This document shows positions 1 to 10,714 of a DNA stretch of 64,000 nt, piece by piece. The stretch is taken from the NCBI GenBank assembly GCA_027886185.1, contig WOAB01000056.1, positions 11,966,001 to 12,030,000 on the forward strand. The letters run 5' to 3'. The notes under the pieces are model-generated. The model was not told where the DNA came from. It did not search any database and saw only the letters and a list, made by a program, of their open reading frames with translations. Positions within the stretch are counted from its first letter, which is position 1; every line of letters starts with the position of its first letter. The position numbers and the translations under genes were made by a program. This DNA is from Rheum nobile. Taxonomy: Eukaryota > Streptophyta > Magnoliopsida > Caryophyllales > Polygonaceae.

Positions 1-195
1 TCCGCCGCTGACGCTACGGCATCCGCAGTCAATGCTATGACATCCAGGACTTGTCTCTTCAAGTCTTCTATCCCCCACCATAAACCGCTTCCGCATTCGC
101 TACACCATCCATCCATCAATTGACCTCCACCGTGTCCGAAACCTCCTCGGCGGACTTGACAAGGTCGTGACTTCCCAACCAAGACTACGTCCTAA
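1..195 (-). other. Open reading stretch at left edge, possible exon fragment
   Basis: One minus-strand frame stays open from about 195 to the window edge. It encodes a Gly/Cys-rich peptide containing HGGGQLMDGWCSECGSG and then an acidic/basic segment. A possible splice acceptor (CTTTAG before GACG) lies near 207. No family is recognised and no start codon is assigned. GC content is higher than in the following 600 bp. It could be the 3' part of a gene outside the window, a captured fragment or chance. Confidence 0.2.
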
Positions 196-354
196 AGTTG
201 TCACCTTGACATTGGCTTGTCATCGAAGGCGGGAACACATCAGTGGATGAACCATATAACGTTAACTATTTATGGACCATCTATCTATATACATATCCTT
301 ATAATGGAGTTTACGGACCATTAACGTACATATTATATTATGGACACTAATTAA

Positions 355-588
355 GGCCCTGTTTGGCATGTACAAGCGGTAGCGGCAGCGGTTGATGTAG
401 CGGTAGAGGATAGCTGTTGAAATTAGCGTTTTTTGAAACGCTAATGAAAATAGCTTTTAAAAAAATAGCGTTTCAAACGCTACTTATTGAAAAGCTACTT
501 GAAACACTACTTTCCAAACACAATTATTTATTTCAAAACGCTAAACTCTATTTCAAACGCTGCTTTTCTGGCCTTACCAAACACACTC
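355..588. mobile_element. Tourist-like (PIF/Harbinger) MITE
   Basis: The block begins GGCCCTGTTTGGCATG and ends ACCAAACACACTC, so the ends form a degenerate inverted repeat around TGTTTGG. It is flanked by TAA at 352-354 and 589-591, the 3-bp target duplication of PIF/Harbinger elements. At 234 bp, with no coding capacity and internal inverted repeats built on AGCGTTT / AAACGCT, it fits a nonautonomous MITE. Superfamily assignment rests on the TAA duplication and the TIR; a hAT-type MITE is the alternative. Confidence 0.55.
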
Positions 589-591
589 TAA

Positions 592-819
592 GTATGATAA
601 CATTGTTTTTGGTAAGTGCAGAATTATCATATACAATGGAAAATATTTTAGGGTGATAATTTAGAAAATTTGTATAAATAAAAGATAAAATAATTTATAA
701 ATAGAATAAGGGTGAATAGGTAAATATACATAATTATTTGATTATGTAGCATACTTAGATTAACGACACGTAGGAAAGATAATTGTGACTTTAGTTTTAT
801 TATATAGATATAGATATAG
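592..819. other. AT-rich spacer, no gene; possible Helitron 5' end on minus strand
   Basis: No coding capacity. On the minus strand the run beginning TCTATATAATAAAAC near 806 resembles the 5' end of plant Helitrons (A|TC followed by TATA-rich sequence). Its 3' end would lie outside the window, so this cannot be confirmed. The segment ends in an ATAGATATAG repeat that also forms the apparent target duplication of the next element. Confidence 0.25.
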
Positions 820-2236
820 GGGTGCGGTTCTGGTGAGAACCACTTTTTAAGAGAGAACTAAGAACCACTAAAAATCAACCACGTAGCAAGTTGCTGCTAG
901 CAACGCGCGCGTGTAAATTGGAAGAAAAAGAACAAGCGCTCATGGGAGGTCGACGAAAACGCTGAATTTCTCGCTGTAAATCTCACCCCTGGCGAGCAAT
1001 CACTCGAATTCGCCGGAAATCGTTCCTTTTTGTCCATTGGTTGCTTCTTGTGCTGAACGCAGTGGCAATCGGTCGCCATTCTTGGGTGATGTCATTTATG
1101 AGAAATAGTGAGGCATGAAAGCACGATAACGACCGCCATGAACTTTCATGCTCATTAACATGAACTTTCATGCTCATAACCACGAACCTTCATAATCAAG
1201 AGTACTAACTTGGTTAACCCTACTAACCATGAACATTCAAGATCACGACCATGATCATTCATGCTCAAGACCATGAACTTCCTTGCTAATTACAATGAAC
1301 ATGTATGCTTGACACCATGAACTTTCATGATCACAACCATGAACATTCAAGATCATAACAATGAACATTCATACTCAAGAGCACTAACTTCGTTAACCCT
1401 AACCCTCCTAACAATTAACATTCAGGATCACGACCATGAACATTCATGCTCTAGACCATGAACTTCCTTGCTAATTACAATGAACATTCATGCTCACGAT
1501 CATGAACTATCATGCTAAACACCATAAACTTTCATAAAACATAACCATGAACATTCAAGATCATAACCATGAACATTCATACTCAACAGCACTAACGGTT
1601 TGCCAAGGCTAATTTTGATTGAAACAAACTGAACGAATGTGATAAACACCATGAAATGTAATTAATGTGCCAACACCACAAACAATAGTCAACTGCATCA
1701 ACCTAAATTACATCAAACTATAAAAGATCAAATTGTTGCCCAGCAAGAGCCTTCTTCTCCCAAGGTGACCTGCATCGGCCAAGTCTGTGTCCATCGCTCC
1801 TCTTCCAAATCGAAGCCCTCCTTCGAACCTCCATTCCAACTTCCCTCTTGAAGTTTCATCGCTAGTTTTTGAATTCCTCTTCGCGTAGTATCTGAAATCA
1901 GAAGGTGATAGAAATTACAGAAATCGAAAACTATTGGGGGAGTTCATCAGCAAAGCGCTTGTGTAAGTCAAATCAAATCTCTCTCTCTCTCTCGCCTCCG
2001 AATGATTCGCCGATCGCCATCGTTATACTGTAAATCCGCTTAATCGAAGAATACTCCACCGCAATCGGAGCCAGATACCACGCACGCTCTCTCTCGTATG
2101 GCGTCGATCCACTTCTCTCTCCACAGATCTACAGAGCCAGCGTCGATAATCTCAACCGTCTGATTCATTTATGATTAACGGTCTAGGTAATTTCTCAGTT
2201 CTTTTCTATTTTACTGTTCTTATATGAAGCTTCTCC
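820..2236. mobile_element. MULE-like nonautonomous element
   Basis: The left end (GGGTGCGGTTCTGGTGAGAAC, continuing to about 870) and the reverse complement of the right end (GGAGAAGCTTCATATAAGAAC) align as a long degenerate terminal inverted repeat of about 48 bp. ATAGATATAG occurs directly outside both ends (810-819 and 2237-2246), matching the 9-10 bp target duplications of Mutator-like elements, although this motif is low-complexity. The interior has a minisatellite, a TC run at 1979-1992 and no transposase. Confidence 0.45.
1128..1612. repeat. CATGAACATTCATG-type minisatellite
   Basis: About 20 imperfect units built on ACCATGAAC(A/T)TTCATGCTCA and ACCATGAACATTCAAGATCA. The core CATGAA...TTCATG is itself palindromic, so each unit can pair with its neighbours. 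Alternation of unit variants gives a higher-order period of roughly 190 bp (compare about 1210-1400 with 1400-1600). It lies wholly inside the MULE-like element. Confidence 0.75.
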
Positions 2237-2246
2237 ATAGATATAG

Positions 2247-3158
2247 ATATAGATTAGGATATCTAGTTTAGTCACGTTCACGTAGTTCTGAAGTAATCTG
2301 ACTCAACAAACGTGCAAATTTATGGATCGGGTCAGATTTGCTTGTTTGGTTGAGCGACCTTTACTTTTTCCTGTATTTACTAGATCTACATTCGATATTA
2401 TAATATATCTTATTACTAAAATATTATATAATAATTATAATTTTTATTTTATTTTCATTAATTAAATTAGTATTTTAAATAATCATTTTAGAAAAATTTG
2501 ACGTGGCGCTATCCTCCTATTGAATCCATCCGAACCAATACTCATCTTGTAACGAACCTATTCAAAATCTTTGACCCATAAAACAGGTCTAACCAATACT
2601 CATCTTGTAAGCTCCATTTCCCTCTTTCCTGGTAATCTCCCATTTCCCCTCTTTTCCTCGCCTCTTCACGTTTGATGCCCCCCAGTCGGGTGGTTTTTCC
2701 GGCCACCTTGGCTTGCCGGAAGTTCGCCAAGGTAAGTATTTTCTGCTCCCTTCTTCTTTGTTGCTCTTCGGAGCAACAAAGACTCTATATATATATACCC
2801 TATTACACTATATATATACCCTATTACCAACCTAGAACTACTACAACTCAATACAAAAACATTTATTACCAACCTACTGTATACCCTATATATATACCCT
2901 ATTACACTACCAAGGATCGTTTGAATATTGAGTTCAGTTTCCTGTATGTACTGTATAATTGCATCTCTATTACGTTGTACAAGCTCGGTGATACTTCCCA
3001 CTTGATTCTGTTTAAAGTTGCTCATGTTTGTCTTTTCCATTCGCTACATCGTCTGTATTGTCACGATCTAATTCAGCTAATTTGTTTTTTTCCTTTGGAT
3101 CGTCAATTGCGTTTTTTATGTATACGTTCGATTTTCTGGGCTTTGGTTTATAGTTCAA
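2247..3158. repeat. No supported gene; TATATACCC-rich low-complexity tract
   Basis: AACCAATACTCATCTTGTAA is repeated at about 2532 and 2591. From 2785 to 2905 the sequence is made of TATATATACCCTATTAC and ACCAACCTA units. Near 2730 a GC-richer stretch ends in AAGGTAAGTATT, a good splice-donor match, so an untranslated exon on the plus strand is possible. Open frames here are low-complexity and unlike any family I know. Confidence 0.4.
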
Positions 3159-5677
3159 CTAGTTGAAGACTCGTGCCCTATACGGGGGCGTTATTATAAA
3201 TACGTGATTGTCATATATATTAAATATAATAATATTACTAATAGTGTTTATACATAATCAAAACAATTTTCCAGTAGCAATGAAATTTAAAAAAAGTCTA
3301 TAACATCAACTATTTAAAAGAACTTCTTGTATGAAACTTAAGTAGTTATAAAATATCAATCTCTATATGAAATTTAGGTAATTCATGACAAATTTTAGCA
3401 AAAACAATACAAAAAATATACATCTCAAATAAAAAGGCATAAGAAGGTTCACGTGGAATTTGGGTTATTTTATGATCAACCAAATTGGACTCCATGATGC
3501 AATTTAACAGGTGAGATCTAGAGTTTTAGTTGAAAAGATAAAATTAGAACTACCATCACATAAGGTAAAAAAAAACAATCATGATCAAAATCATCTAGTT
3601 AGTTTATATTCAACAAATACATGACAACAGTATATGCTAGGAGGCATATACTTGGATTTAAATTCCGGAGGAATATTGGGACAGACCCATGCATATATGA
3701 ATTCTTATGGTATCTCTCAATATAGTGTTTTTCGGTGAAAGGGGAGGATGAACAATGCTTGATTCTACATGGACACGTACAACTTCAATAACTATCTATA
3801 TACATGTACATATATATGACATAAATTTGACTATTATATATTAATAAATTTATTAATATATATTAGATTAAGTTAAAATCAATTACGTTGTTTACGTAAG
3901 ATATAGTTTAATACGATGGAAAAAATGTAGAAATTACATACCTCCTCATCTATCAAAATCATTTCTTTCCCTGATATCTCCTTATCGGAATTGATAATAC
4001 ATCACATTTTTAGAAGGCGACAAAAAATAGTACACTTAACAATTTTCTCGAGGTTAAGAAGCTCATGAAAATGATGGATGCTTCTTTTCATAGTATGCAA
4101 TAATAAATAAATAAAATAGCAAATACAATGTAAAATATATACTAAATTTATATTTAGTATAAACAAAACTTACGTTGAATATTATATCACTGCAAATGGA
4201 TCAAATTGAGGAAAAGTGTGGTCATGGTCTATAGTGTTGTGCTTGCACATAAGATATAAGCTACTTGTAGATTGATGGGAGAGATCGATAGGAAGTTGAT
4301 TGAGGAAGAATCAAATTTTATCTGAATATTTTTTTAACTACTATAATATTTCTAAAGATAATAAAAGTGAAAACATTTTATACTAAAAGTGAATATTTTA
4401 AATGGATACTTATTTGAAAGTTGACCATGGAGAGAGCTATTACTAAGGGAAAACAATTAGTTGCAACATTCAGGATTTTGTATTAGATTAGATTTTATAA
4501 AAGAATTTGTAAATTATGCCTTGGTAAATAACAAATTCAAGATTATATTCCTTCTAAAAAAAGAGAATCAAGATTATGATAAAAATATATAATTAGTTGC
4601 AACATTCAGTTGGGATAGATTTCCAATTGACTATTTTCTAGTGTATAAAGAAATTAAGTAATTATTAATTAATTAAATGTGTAAATAAGTGGGGTCAAGT
4701 GAAATTTCAACTAATTATTTTTTTTAATATAGGGTGATGTGGCGCTATTCAATGGGCGACATGTGACAGAAATTGCTACTGCTTTATGTTAGGAAGTGAA
4801 CTTTTGGGAACTTCGGTTCCCTACTACAGTTCTCTTCCTCAGTTTTCCTAGTTTTGATAATGACAAACATCTTTGCTATTAATGTTTCTATTAGTGTGAT
4901 AAACAGGGAACTTAGAGCTCGGAAAGCAAGGAACAGAGACGCTATCGCCAGACTTGGGAACTGGCGAAAGGAACCCAAGCTAGTCGACGCCAGAAACACT
5001 TGAAGAATGGTGTAAGGGCGGCGGCGAGCTGTTTAGGGTAGATCTTTAGTTATGGAGAGAACTATGAGATCTTATCCTGTTTCCATATATTTTAGGAGCT
5101 TAAAGTTTATCTTTGTGGAAACAAAACATGTAAAAATCGATAAAGATTATATTTGGTAACAAATGTTATCTTTAACGATTACTTTTAATTATTTTATTTG
5201 GTTGATTCGGTTATTGGAGATTTGATTCCTCCAGTAATTAAATCATATAAATAAAGTAATTAAAACTCTCTCATAAAATACGCATTCACTAAGAGAAGAA
5301 TTCCGAGTGCTAAGAAGAAAACGTGCCAAGTTCTTTGAAGAAGAACTGAGTAAGTTGCTTGCTTGTTGTTTGCTTGGTTAGGTCGAACTAGGTAGAGAGT
5401 CTTTAGTGTGTCTAAGACTTTAATCTGTGTGTTCTATTCTAGTTGATTGTAACCGAAGTATTAATACAAGAAGTAGACTTTGAAATCCTCTTGCAAAAGG
5501 GGTAGTGGGTTTTATCCTGGATAACTAGTTGGTTATCAAAGGTTCCCACTCTAAGGAACTTGTCTTGAATCTGTTCGTATTTACTTATTCCGCTGCTTAG
5601 GGAATTGAACTTTCAGTTCCCTCGATAATTAACAGCATACGATCCTACACTTTAGCTTTAGTATATTGTATAATTGA
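3159..5677 (-). mobile_element. Putative nonautonomous Helitron, minus strand, split by a solo LTR
   Basis: Read on the minus strand, the segment starts TCAATTATACAATATAC after an A (5677) and ends CTAG before a T (3159), the A|T target and 5' TC / 3' CTRR ends of Helitrons. A GC-rich GCCC...GGGC hairpin candidate lies about 15 bp inside the 3' end. The interior is AT-rich and non-coding; no Rep/helicase is present. Removing the internal solo LTR leaves about 1.65 kb. Support is structural only, and the hairpin is weak. Confidence 0.45.
4787..5649. mobile_element. Solo LTR, probably Copia type, TSD CTTTA
   Basis: The segment begins TGTTAGGAAG and ends CCTACA (TG...CA with inverted ends) and is flanked by CTTTA at 4782-4786 and 5650-5654. 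It is 863 bp long with no second LTR or internal domain, so it is best read as a solo LTR left by recombination between two LTRs. The A-rich leader-like part and the plain motif TTCCGCTGC near the end resemble plant Copia LTRs, but the lineage is not certain. Confidence 0.75.
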
Positions 5678-6560
5678 TAATCGATCCTTCCCTTCTATGG
5701 CTTATTTAAGTTGTACTTGTATTACTCGTCATTTTGCTGATCTTATTTCTGCGCGTCATTGCTATTTTGAATGTTGCCTGATCTACAGTCGCTACGATTT
5801 CAACTCCTTGTTCTTTGTCCCCTTTGGTAAGAATCATCGTGTTTGCTTCTCCAACCATCATCCTCTTTGCTTCTCCAACCCCATCGTTGTTTCTCTCTCC
5901 TGTTGCCAATACTGCCTTACTCAGCAACCTTTCCCTCTGGGTTTCCTCCTGCTGCACAAAAGTTGTCATCATGTGATTGCACCAACTTTTCATATGCGGT
6001 GGACAGCACATCATATCTAGACCATTTCGCTATGCTGTCATGCTACAATTCAATCTGCTCTCCATGGGCCTTGCGAATTGTTTTGCGTCCGACCCACCAC
6101 AGTTCAACCCAACCCACTCTTTTATCTCCTCTATTGCCTTCCTGTACCAACCTTCACGTGGGTCCCCCAACGAGCTTTGCATGCCAGCAATTCTACTCAT
6201 TTTATCTCTTCCTCTTACACTTGGCACTTCCATGTTGCCACTTATCAAGCCTATTATTACCTATTCAATCATTACTACTTCAGACTCTCTAATCTAGATT
6301 ATTATGGTTTTGGTTTGAGTAATCTTGGCTGGCACCCATTACAGATCATTTCATTTCACTCCCACACACGTGTAACCCTCAAACTAAATTGCTATTTCGT
6401 ACCCCATCTGCTTTCGTGGCACGCCTCCCTCTATTGGGCCTGTTTCCCTTCAGCCCATCTCCCTTCTTCTTATATTACCCATACCATCCTTAATCCACTT
6501 TTCCTAGCAACCTTTGCCTCATTCACTTCGCCTTCTTTCTTTCACCCTTTGCTCTTTAAC
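5678..6560 (+). other. C/T-rich presumed 5' UTR of LINE copy A
   Basis: Pyrimidine-rich sequence (for example CTTCTCCAACC repeats near 5850-5880) runs up to the ORF1 start. Several overlapping open frames here share no recognisable motif and are treated as chance products of the biased composition. Confidence 0.45.
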
Positions 6561-7467
6561 ATGGCCGATCAGCCTTCTTACTCTAACATCCTTGTGGGCT
6601 TTCCTTACGGCTCCAATTTACAATCCATCCAGGTTTGCACCTTGTCCATGGAACCCATTTTCTTGGTTACGGCTCCAGAGCTCATGTTCAAACATCAACC
6701 CAACATTACGCCAGTCGAGTTGACCACAACAGAGGAGCTTCTACACCCTCGAGAATATGAGAATGAGCCCATTAACGATGACGCCATGGCTGAGGAAGAG
6801 CAGCATCTCCAGGCATCTCGCCCCATGCAGCATAATGGTGATAACGATGATGAGGACCTTGCCACTGCCCTCCAACACGATTTATTGTATCTGGCGCACT
6901 TTTCTCTTTTAGCTCGATGCGTGGATGCTGATATGGACACTCAATCGGTCACTAACCGACTCCGGGCAGCCTGGCGCTCCATAAAAGGAGAGCTTACCCA
7001 CCATTATCAAGGAAATAACTGGGTCCTGTTCACTTTCGCTAATAGAGAGGATCGCGATCATGTTTGGGATTCTCGCCCTTTTCATGTGCTTGGTAAACTC
7101 GTTGTCCTGATTCCCTATGATCCCCTAGCTTTTAACCCTCATCACCAAGACATTGATGCCATCGACGTTTGGGTTTGAATCCCTTTCATTCCTTTCTACC
7201 TAGTTAATACACAAACCTTAAGCTACATCATGTGCATGAACAACGTTGGTAATCTTATCAGGCTAGATGATGCTCTAATGCTCGAAACAAGAACAAGTTT
7301 GCCCGCATGCTCATCAACTTACCTTTAAACAATGAAGGTATCTTCCCGCAGTTCGTGTACTTCAGTTTTTTGGACGAGTCCACCCTCACTTTCAGACTTT
7401 GGTACGAGGGTTTTTCTGAGGGATGTGGAGGCTGTACTGCTCTTAATCACACTTTTGAGGATTGTCC
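6561..7467 (+). pseudogene. LINE copy A ORF1, 5' part (DUF4283 gag-like protein, zinc knuckle)
   Basis: Begins MADQPSYSNIL at 6561 and carries the nucleic-acid-binding DUF4283 fold typical of plant LINE ORF1 (SIKGELTHHYQGNNWVLFTF ... RDHVWDSRPFHVLGK). An in-frame TGA at 7176-7178 replaces the arginine expected after VWV, consistent with CGA to TGA decay. A frameshift follows near 7290. The next frame holds a CCHC zinc knuckle (C-GG-C-TALN-H-TFED-C) that ends exactly where the Copia element entered. In LINEs this protein binds the element RNA and chaperones reverse transcription. The rest of ORF1 lies at 26400-27063, 19 kb away. Confidence 0.8.
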
Positions 7468-8100
7468 AGTAGGGATTTTAGATGCGTAAAGCGGAATTTC
7501 AGAAAACGATTTCCTAACATCTAACCAAGGATCTCATGCATAAGCCAAATAGATCATAGATAGGAAGAATCAAATACCTCTTGATGCGTGTTTCAATCTG
7601 CTGGAATGGAGAGAATAGAGTCTCACGTGTGACTCCTCTATTTGGTCCACTCGAGCTTGAATCTGGATCACCTAGGACTCGGTTGTTAGAGCGAGGATCG
7701 AAGGCGAACGAAGGGAGAGAGAGGGAGAAGGAGGCAGCCGTACTTCTCGAGTCAATTAGGGTTATTGGTTTTTCCTAAAAGCCCTCCTTTTATACTGCCA
7801 TGTGTAGATATCTTATTTCCTAAATAAGTATATCTCTTATTATTAATAATAACACTTTATTATTAACAATCCTTATCTCCCAAGTTATATCCTATATAAC
7901 TTTATATTATATACTTTATATAATATGTCTCCCAATAAACTGATCCAGTCCAAACTCTAAGGGTGTGACCTCGTAGGACCCGATAACAATAGCAATAGAC
8001 TTTATGACATACTCTATAACATATAGTCTATAAATCATGAATTTGGCGTCTAGCAAAGCACTATGACTACCTAAAATCACCGGATTAAATATCTCCATAA
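7468..8100 (-). repeat. Left (3') LTR of the Copia element, first piece
   Basis: Near-identical to 25703-26335 of the right LTR. The outer terminal dinucleotide reads AG instead of TG on the plus strand, so this LTR has lost the canonical CA terminus on its coding strand. It breaks off at CTCCATAA where the CACTA insertion starts; its last 57 bp are found at 19655-19711. Confidence 0.9.
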
Positions 8101-8535
8101 AACGCGGTCATAGCCACAAAATTAACCAAGAAAACAACCAGGAAATTAGCCGCGAATCGTGTTAGCCTCAAATTTTCCATCGAAACTACCCATAAAACCA
8201 AATTCGTGGCTAAAAGGCCTGTGGCTAAGCTTAGCCTCAAATATTAGCCATGAAAAACCCTTTTGTGGCTAATTAGCCATAAAATATAGCCACAAATATA
8301 TTTGTTGGTAGATTTGTTCCCAATAGCCATAAAATTATTCAAGGCTAATTTTATGGATTTTAGCCATAAACCGAGTTTGTGGCTAAATTCTTACCGGATT
8401 AGCTTTAAAAAAATTTATGGCAATAATCTAGGCTATATCAGTTCATGGCTAAATATTGAATTTTTAGTCAAAAATAACATATTATTTAGCCACAAATGAC
8501 ATGTTGCTAAATTTGAGGCTAAGTATGAAAGTAAT
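8101..8535. repeat. CACTA left subterminal repeat array (TTTGTGGCTA / TAGCCACAAA)
   Basis: At least 15 copies of an 8-10 bp motif, TAGCCA(C/T)(A/G)AA or its complement, occur in both orientations within 430 bp of the element end. In En/Spm elements such subterminal motifs are bound by the TNPA-type protein and are needed for transposition. The same motif fills the right end. Confidence 0.8.
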
Positions 8536-10714
8536 AGTAAAATACTTTCTTATCAATCATTAAAACAATAATAATAAGATAAAAATCTGTATTAATCAAT
8601 GTATCAAACAAGCTTATTTAGGCAATATTACCATCAAAGATTTACTAATACCATTAAAGTGATGAATATTACAAAAGCTTGATATTCCATGTGCATTACC
8701 AAGTTCTCTAAACCATGCACATGGTATATCAACCATCACCTGTGTTCAACATTTCATAAGTTATCAGGCATAAAAGCTATCCAAAAAGCCAAAAGTCAAT
8801 AGCACTAAACATTCACATGCCAAGTTGCCAACTAAATTATTAGTTGCTTCTTGCTAGGCTTATAAAACATCCAAAATGCTATTTAGTCAAGGAGTTAAGT
8901 AGGAAAGAAATACTAAGGAGCTAGGTTAGAGTCTTGAGTGGCAGAAGTACCGACGCCTCCATGAAGTTGCAACAAGTGCTCCATCATACCTTTCATTAAC
9001 TTATTTTGTTCTTGGACAGCCTTCATTTGATCCTGCATCTCCCTAATCTCATCCTTAAGAGGCTCCACATATTCTTGTGTATGGGTTGTACTTGATGAAG
9101 GAATGCCATTGAGATTGTCAATCATTCCACTACGAATAAGGGCAATCCCCTCTTCGCCTAGCGCAAAAATCCTACCGTTGCGAGGGCCATTGCATGCTTG
9201 TATCCATAAATTTGTCTCTTTTGTCCTAGAGATCGGTTCTAGAGATTGATTTTCAGCAACAAGTCGGTCGAACTCAGCCTTACAAAAAATAGAGTTAATT
9301 TGTAACAATCAACAAAAGGTAGAAAAAATTAAGCAAACAAACAGTAGGTGAGACTCTATGAGTTAAGGAACTCCCTAAACCGAAAAACAACAACAATTAG
9401 AGCTTAACTTATGCTACTCTTTGACAAGGACGTTAGAAGAAGGGTAGTGATATATATTAGCTTGTAATTTTCTTTGCTTTCAACTCTACTAATTTATTCT
9501 TGTTTGCTACTAAAGTGTTGTATAAAACTTACTACACATGAAGACGCTAGTGGCCCCATCCCAGTCCCATCAGACTTTGACCATAACTTTCGTACAGCTT
9601 CAGAATACATTGGCTTGTAGCCCTTTTCTTTCTCCTGAATAAAAGAAACAATTGGTTAAATCTCATGGTTTTAGTATGAAAAAACAAAGGAGAAAAAAAC
9701 AAAGGAGAACAAAGTATACTAAAAAAACGAAGGAGTATCTCTTTTTTCTTGTTCTTTCTTTCACTGCTAGCATATGCTTAAAGTTTATAAATGAGTAAGA
9801 AAAACACAAAGTAATTACTAAGACAGTCCCTCTACTGACAAGTCTCTAATCAGTGATCAATATTAAATATGAAGTAATTTATAATGAACAAAAAAAAAAA
9901 ATCTAATACATCTTTGTTCTGTTAACATCAAAACAGAGAACTAAGCAAAAATACTTGATGTTGAAGATATGAATCAGACAAGCAACTCATATATACAAAA
10001 ACACCAAATTTATGTTGCTACATATATGATATTTCACTTTTACAGTTTTGGCATTAAGGTAAAGAAGATGTATACTTACCATAAATTTGATGTGCTTTGA
10101 TACCTTTCGAGAACCCCCTCGATAAGGCCCCCTCTCAATTGCTCTCTTTGAAGTTCTGTTTTGTTTGTTCACCTCGGCTTGCTTCGCCATTTTTACATTT
10201 GTTCTCCTTATCGTGCCAATATTTTGACATACCTCCTCTTTCACAAAGTAAGGTGTTCTCCCCCCAGAACGACATTTACTAAAAGTCTGACTTATATGCT
10301 TACCGGCTTGGTAGACAAAGACCCTTTTCATTGCCACATCAAAAACTATCCAACAGAAAACTTTCTGCATATATGAAAAAAAAATAAGCAAGTGCGAACT
10401 TTTGCATAATAAGAGATATGACACTTGTCCTTCAAAATGTGAAATGTGTCACCTTAAACTCTTCAAACCACATTGTTTTAACATGATCTGGTACGAACTT
10501 TATACTCGTCCACGGGCCATCGTAGTATCCATGGACAATTTCTTTCATTTTGGCCAAAGCTGCCTTATCTAGTTCAAATTCACTACAAAAAATAATAATA
10601 GAATTAGTGATTTGTAACTCTAACTCAGGTTATAGAGACAAAGTTTGGAGCTTACCGAGCGCCATTGCACACAATTACTACATGGATCTTTTCTTGTGGA
10701 ATATTGGACAGATC

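Noticed and set aside
2672..3166. 164-codon plus-strand and 124-codon minus-strand open frames
   Set aside because: Both consist of Tyr/Ile/Pro repeats from TATATACCC low-complexity DNA and have no recognisable domain.
5697..6297. Several overlapping open frames before LINE ORF1
   Set aside because: They arise from pyrimidine-rich 5' UTR sequence in different frames and share no motif with LINE proteins.
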